Assembly (NCBI GenBank): GCA_021813005.1
Contig: JAKAMH010000030.1
Location: forward strand, 1-9,571
Direction of reading: 5' to 3'
Length of the DNA stretch: 9,571 nt
Source of the DNA: a bacterium
GTDB lineage: Bacteria; Patescibacteriota; Microgenomatia; Levybacterales; UBA12049
The notes beneath the pieces were generated by a model, which saw only the letters and a program-made list of their open reading frames with translations, searched no databases and was not told the origin of the DNA. This document shows positions 6,553-9,571 of the stretch, one piece after another (the stretch's first letter is position 1; every line of letters begins with the position of its first letter). A program made the translations under genes and the position numbers.

Positions 6553-7155
6553 TTATTGGAAGGACGCAGAACCGGTAGCGGGTGTCGGAGAGGCTGTGAC
6601 AGGAATGGCTGTTGCTGATCCTTTATAAATAAAATTGCGTGTGATCACGCTGTTTTGTCCTGTAACTACGCTCTTTACCCGAAGTTCAAGCTTAATCTGC
6701 CCCTGAGGTAGGTTGTATAGACTGAGTGAATCATTACCATAATCCGACCATGATCCCCCATTTATCCGGTAGGACCACACTACCGCACAGTAATCCTGTT
6801 GATCATAGGAAATAATGACCGATACGGGGTTTTCCGTAACTGTTTCATTCTCACTCGGTGAGCCAATGGTTACCGGATCCAGATTCCTATTACATTGTGT
6901 CGGTGTTGCTTGAGAAGTACTTGAGCGGGTAGTTGTCGGTTGGTTAAGTGGGGGAAGCGAGACGATAATAGTCTTGTTCTGGTTTGGTAATGGCGCAACT
7001 TTTTTGGGATTTAGATTATTAAGATTGATCAGGATTACTGTCAGGAGTACCGGTACAGATAAGAGTGCGGTAAAAAACTCAATATACTGTTTCTTATCAG
7101 GGAGTTTCCTGTAAGAAGTGAGGATTTTTTTTAAATTTTTTTTTATACCTTCCAT
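6553..7155 (-). CDS. Membrane-anchored protein with Ig-like extracellular domain
   Basis: I do not recognise a named family. From ATG 7155 the product has 200 residues: a basic cytosolic N-terminus (1-24), one membrane helix at about 26-45 (FFTALLSVPVLLTVILINL), and a Pro/Thr/Ser/Gln-rich linker (55-87). A beta-rich domain of about 90 residues (90-178) follows, with I-Y-like strands and YRINGGSWSDYG (129-140), resembling bacterial Ig-like/fibronectin-like domains. Cys88 and Cys123 may form a disulphide. The tail is a Ser/Thr/Pro/Ala spacer. The domain should lie outside the cell. TTG 7188 would add 11 residues, but ATG 7155 has a GGGAG Shine-Dalgarno sequence 6 nt upstream, and the predicted transcription start (about 7187) lies inside the TTG. 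It is the first gene of the unit with the flippase-DUF2079 gene, so it may help bind or present that enzyme's substrate. Confidence 0.72.
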   Translation of the reverse strand: MEGIKKNLKKILTSYRKLPDKKQYIEFFTALLSVPVLLTVILINLNNLNPKKVAPLPNQNKTIIVSLPPLNQPTTTRSSTSQATPTQCNRNLDPVTIGSPSENETVTENPVSVIISYDQQDYCAVVWSYRINGGSWSDYGNDSLSLYNLPQGQIKLELRVKSVVTGQNSVITRNFIYKGSATAIPVTASPTPATGSASFQ

Positions 7156-7159
7156 ACGG

Positions 7160-7167
7160 CTCTCCCA
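7160..7167 (-). promoter_or_regulatory. Shine-Dalgarno sequence that supports start ATG 7155
   Basis: On the minus strand GGGAG is followed by AGCCGT and then ATG 7155, a near-ideal 6-nt spacing. It is the clearest ribosome binding site in the window; most other starts here have none. It supports the ATG over the upstream in-frame TTG 7188. Confidence 0.5.
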
Positions 7168-7193
7168 CAGCCTGTCCTTGTCGGCCAATAGTC

Positions 7194-7222
7194 ATTGTAT
7201 CCAAAAGACATGTTCAATGCAA
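7194..7222 (-). promoter_or_regulatory. Putative sigma70-type promoter of the Ig-like/flippase unit
   Basis: On the minus strand TTGCAT (7222-7217) and TACAAT (7199-7194) are separated by exactly 17 nt, the strongest match to the consensus in the window. Transcription would begin near 7187 and give a leader of about 32 nt with a Shine-Dalgarno sequence before ATG 7155. The promoter sits downstream of the exporter operon's terminator-like hairpin, so this unit appears to be transcribed separately. Confidence 0.55.
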
Positions 7223-7267
7223 ACATACGGTTAGGTGTAAGACGCGGTCACCAACCATCCAAGTAGC

Positions 7268-7286
7268 AAAACTGCCGGGCAGGCAG
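7268..7286 (-). terminator. Possible intrinsic terminator of the MacAB-like operon
   Basis: On the minus strand CTGCC, a 5-nt loop and GGCAG form a short GC-rich stem (7286-7272) followed by TTTT (7271-7268). It lies about 50 nt beyond the permease stop and before the next promoter. The 5-bp stem and four-base T-tract make it a modest candidate. Confidence 0.4.
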
Positions 7287-7335
7287 AACATATTATCGTT
7301 GTAATCTGAAAAATAGCTGAGGAGGATATCTGCAA

Positions 7336-8529
7336 CTACTCATAGCGAAGTGCCTCAAGAGGCGAAAGTTTCGCAGCTCGTAAAGCAGGCGCAATACCAA
7401 AGATCACACCTACGGCAACTGAAAAAAGAAAAGCCAGCAATACAGACCAAGCCGTCACCTCGGAAACAAAAAATTTCGCCAGGATATATGAAGCTGACAG
7501 GCCCAAGAGTATCCCAATAATCCCGCCCACTAATGAGAGCATAACTGCCTCGAGCAGGAATTGTTTGAGGATATCGTCTCTTCTGGCCCCCAGTGCTTTC
7601 CGAAGGCCTATTTCCCGTGTTCGCTCGGTAACCGAGACAAGCATAATATTCATTACACCAATACCTCCGACCAAAAGCGATATCGCCGCTATTCCCCCTA
7701 GAGCAATAGTCAGAATACCAGTTATATTATTGATTGTTGAAAGTGCTTGCTGCTGTGTTTGAACAGTGAAATCATTTGTACTAAGTCGTCTAAGTAAAGT
7801 GTCTTTTATTTGCTGCTCAATGTATTCTATATAAGAGAAGTTGTTGGCTGAGACGTAGATTGTGCTGATGTTTGTGACTCCAAATAAGCGCTGGGCGCTG
7901 CCGATTGGTATAACAGCCACATTATCCTGGTCCACTCCAAACACAGATCCTCTTCTCTGGAGTATACCAACAACCGTATACCGCGCACCTGAAATCATCA
8001 TGTATTGTCCGATGGAATCCTCTTCAGGAAATAGTTTTTCAGCCACAGTTTGTCCTATCACCGCTACTCTGGCGCTCGAGCGTTCCTGCGCCTGATTAAA
8101 GAATGTTCCGGACGCCAAAGTAATTTTTACTATATCTGGATAATTCGCTGACGTGCCGGTGATCGTCGCCCGCCTGTCATTTAGACCTTTGTTTTTTAAA
8201 TCAGTGCTGCTCTGGAGGACTGGGGCTACTTTGGCCAGTGCGGACAGCCTGGTACCTACCAGTCTGGCATCGGAAAGCGTCAACCTGTTCACAGTTACTC
8301 CCCCCGGCCCTCGACCTTCGGCTCCGGGAGAACCGGGAATAACAAAAATCAAATTAGAGCCGAGGCCTGATATCTGGTCTGTGATATATTTCTGCAGGCC
8401 GGATCCAATTGAGACAAGCAGGATGACGGCGAAAACTCCGATAATAATTCCCAGTGTCGTCAGGCCGGATCGAAGCTTGTTGGCCCGTAAAGCATGGATA
8501 GACAAAAGAAAAAGCTCTTTAACTTCCAC
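7336..8529 (-). CDS. MacB-type ABC transporter permease (FtsX family)
   Basis: From GTG 8529 this is a 397-residue permease with the MacB topology. Residues 1-20 (KELFLLSIHALRANKLRS) form the cytosolic entry helix, and TM1 is at about 22-42. A large extracellular MacB_PCD domain (about 45-265) contains NLIFVIPG, LTLSDARL, FFNQ and RVAVIGQTVAEKLFP. The C-terminal FtsX domain holds three membrane helices and the coupling segment TERTREIGLRKALGARR (301-317). It ends APALRAAKLSPLEALRYE, as usual. It works with the ATPase and fusion protein encoded upstream to export a peptide, lipid or small molecule. An in-frame ATG 8595 would add 22 residues, but these lie entirely inside the ATPase coding region, match nothing in the family, and have no Shine-Dalgarno sequence. 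GTG 8529 has GGAAGG 10 nt upstream and gives an 11-bp overlap. Confidence 0.9.
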   Translation of the reverse strand: MEVKELFLLSIHALRANKLRSGLTTLGIIIGVFAVILLVSIGSGLQKYITDQISGLGSNLIFVIPGSPGAEGRGPGGVTVNRLTLSDARLVGTRLSALAKVAPVLQSSTDLKNKGLNDRRATITGTSANYPDIVKITLASGTFFNQAQERSSARVAVIGQTVAEKLFPEEDSIGQYMMISGARYTVVGILQRRGSVFGVDQDNVAVIPIGSAQRLFGVTNISTIYVSANNFSYIEYIEQQIKDTLLRRLSTNDFTVQTQQQALSTINNITGILTIALGGIAAISLLVGGIGVMNIMLVSVTERTREIGLRKALGARRDDILKQFLLEAVMLSLVGGIIGILLGLSASYILAKFFVSEVTAWSVLLAFLFSVAVGVIFGIAPALRAAKLSPLEALRYE

Positions 8530-9205
8530 TTTCGGTAATCCTTCCGTCCAAAATTTTAATGATACGATTTGCCTGACTCGCGATATCCATATCATGCGTA
8601 ATTACGATAATTGTCTTGCCTGCCTTGTTGAGTTTTTTTATGATATCAATCACATCCTGTCCGGATTTTGAATCGAGGTTACCAGTCGGTTCATCTGCGA
8701 GGATGAGTGCCGGGTCGTTCATGAGAGAGCGGGCAATTGCCACCCGTTGTTGTTGACCACCGGAAAGCTGAGTAGGACGTTTGTTCAGCTGATCACCAAG
8801 CCCGACCTGCACCAGCAGACCGCTGGCTTTCTCTTCCCTCTCTCTTTGCTTCATGCCGGAGTAGATAGAAGGCAGGACAACATTTTCCAAAACTGAGGTA
8901 CGCTGTAGCAGGTTGAACGACTGGAAGACGAAGCCGATCTCACGATTCCTGTAGCGGGCTTGGGCATCCTCCGAAAGTTTGGTTACGTCATTACCGTTAA
9001 GAGTATATTTCCCGCTCGTCGCAGTATCAAGGAGTCCTAAGATATAGAGCAGGGTTGATTTTCCACTGCCTGAAGGACCGGTAATAGAGATAAACTCCCC
9101 TTGTTTTACAGACAGGGAAATTCCTCGAAGCACAGGCGTGGTAACGTCACCACTAACAAAATCTTTCCGGATATTGGTGAGAGCGATCACTTCAGTTTGC
9201 TTCAT
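8519..9205 (-). CDS. MacB/LolD-type ABC transporter ATPase
   Basis: This 228-residue ATP-binding subunit has every canonical motif: Walker A GPSGSGKST (43-51), the Q-loop Gln95 in FVFQSFNLL, the signature LSGGQQQR (147-154), Walker B LILADE (167-172) with catalytic Glu172, the D-loop NLDS (176-179) and the H-loop His204 in ITHD. Length and motif context place it in the MacB/LolD/YknY family that powers mechanotransmission-type transporters rather than classical flux through the membrane. It should sit on the cytosolic face as a dimer with the permease encoded just downstream. The start ATG 9205 lies 6 bp after the stop of the fusion-protein gene, and its own stop overlaps the permease start. 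Gene order fusion protein-ATPase-permease matches other MacAB/YknXYZ operons. The substrate cannot be told from sequence. Confidence 0.95.
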   Translation of the reverse strand: MKQTEVIALTNIRKDFVSGDVTTPVLRGISLSVKQGEFISITGPSGSGKSTLLYILGLLDTATSGKYTLNGNDVTKLSEDAQARYRNREIGFVFQSFNLLQRTSVLENVVLPSIYSGMKQREREEKASGLLVQVGLGDQLNKRPTQLSGGQQQRVAIARSLMNDPALILADEPTGNLDSKSGQDVIDIIKKLNKAGKTIIVITHDMDIASQANRIIKILDGRITESGS

Positions 9206-9211
9206 GAATGT

Positions 9212-9571
9212 TTATTTCTTGACGACTTGCTTAGCGGCTTCGGTTGGCTGAAGAGCAACTTCATCTCCCAAATTCAGTCCGGCGATGACTTCAATCTCAG
9301 TGTCGCTTGAGACGCCTGTGGTTATACTCTTCTTAATAAACCCTGTCCCTGCTTTGACATAGACAAAATGATTTTGTACAAGTGAGGCAAGCGGTATGGT
9401 AAGAACATTATTCTTTTGATTCGTTGTAATTTCCGCATTGCCATTCATACCAATTCTGTAGCGGTAGTTGAGATTATCCGGGAAGTCTGCCTGTACCGTG
9501 TAAGCTGTACCGCCTGTTGATGTCGAATGACTTGCAAAATCAATCTTATCGACACTAAGTGTAATCGTTTT
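9212..9571 (-). CDS. Membrane fusion protein (MacA/HlyD family), C-terminal part
   Basis: The frame is open from the window edge (9571) to the TAA at 9214-9212, giving the last 119 residues; the N-terminus lies outside. An internal ATG at 9448 is not the start, because coding similarity continues upstream of it (TLSVDKIDF, AYTVQADFPD). The visible part fits the beta-barrel and membrane-proximal domains of RND/ABC-type periplasmic adaptors: YRIGMNGNAEI, VLTIPLASLV, then VYVKAGTGFIKKSITTG and a VIAGLNLGDEVAL strand, ending in a short Lys tail. Such proteins bind the extracellular domain of MacB-type permeases and help move substrate through the envelope. In an organism without an outer membrane it would act as an extracellular adaptor, as with YknX in Bacillus. 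It heads the three-gene operon; no promoter is visible within the window. Confidence 0.85.
   Translation of the reverse strand, partial: KTITLSVDKIDFASHSTSTGGTAYTVQADFPDNLNYRYRIGMNGNAEITTNQKNNVLTIPLASLVQNHFVYVKAGTGFIKKSITTGVSSDTEIEVIAGLNLGDEVALQPTEAAKQVVKK

Noticed and set aside
7156..7188. TTG 7188 as the start of the Ig-like protein
   Set aside because: The predicted transcription start falls inside the TTG, while ATG 7155 has a well-spaced GGGAG. TTG remains possible if the promoter call is wrong.
8153..8671. 172-codon plus-strand ORF opposite the permease and ATPase genes
   Set aside because: It is antisense to two genes with full family motifs and shows no domain of its own.
1..9571. 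CRISPR array, tRNA or rRNA genes
   Set aside because: No regularly spaced repeats, and no tRNA-like acceptor/T-arm sequences or conserved rRNA blocks, were seen on reading; a covariance-model scan was not possible.

Overview
The window looks like a fragment of an uncultured bacterial genome, most likely Patescibacteria (CPR), possibly Microgenomates-like. This is an inference, not a proof. It rests on mixed features: compact gene packing, little Shine-Dalgarno signal, leaderless-looking promoters, and a set of families common in that group (short GIY-YIG protein, signal-peptide matrixin-like protease, flippase-like/DUF2079 membrane protein, MacAB-like exporter). TGA is used as an ordinary stop by the protease, dinB, nuclease and flippase-like genes, so the UGA-recoding lineages (Gracilibacteria/Absconditabacteria) are unlikely.

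Region 1 (1-628) is AT-rich and looks acquired and decayed. It holds a short GIY-YIG nuclease gene whose first codons contain a perfect 9+1+9 palindrome, followed directly by the 3' part of a hicA toxin gene that has lost its start and N-terminus. Region 2 (629-3085) has two divergent genes, a secreted zinc metalloprotease (minus strand) and DNA polymerase IV (plus strand), separated by 285 bp with a recognisable promoter for each. Region 3 (3062-4135) has an ATP-cone/Mrr-like nuclease gene that overlaps the end of dinB tail to tail by 24 bp, with its own leaderless-type promoter. Upstream of it lies a ~102-bp non-coding block with terminal inverted repeats and a 12-bp perfect hairpin, resembling a small non-autonomous mobile repeat.

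Region 4 (4136-7222, minus strand) is a two-gene unit with a good sigma70-type promoter. It encodes a small membrane-anchored protein with an Ig-like extracellular domain, then a 791-residue membrane protein that joins a flippase-like (LPG-synthase TM/UPF0104) half to a DUF2079 GT-C-like half. The likely theme is cell-surface lipid or glycan work. Region 5 (7268-9571, minus strand) is a MacAB-type exporter operon: the C-terminus of a membrane fusion protein cut by the window edge, the ATPase 6 bp later, and the FtsX-type permease overlapping the ATPase end, followed by a modest terminator hairpin.

No tRNA, rRNA, CRISPR array or complete insertion sequence was seen. The best leads are the flippase-DUF2079 fusion with its Ig-like partner, the ATP-cone nuclease locked to dinB, the MITE-like block, and the recurring -10 box exactly 6 nt before the start codon at three genes.
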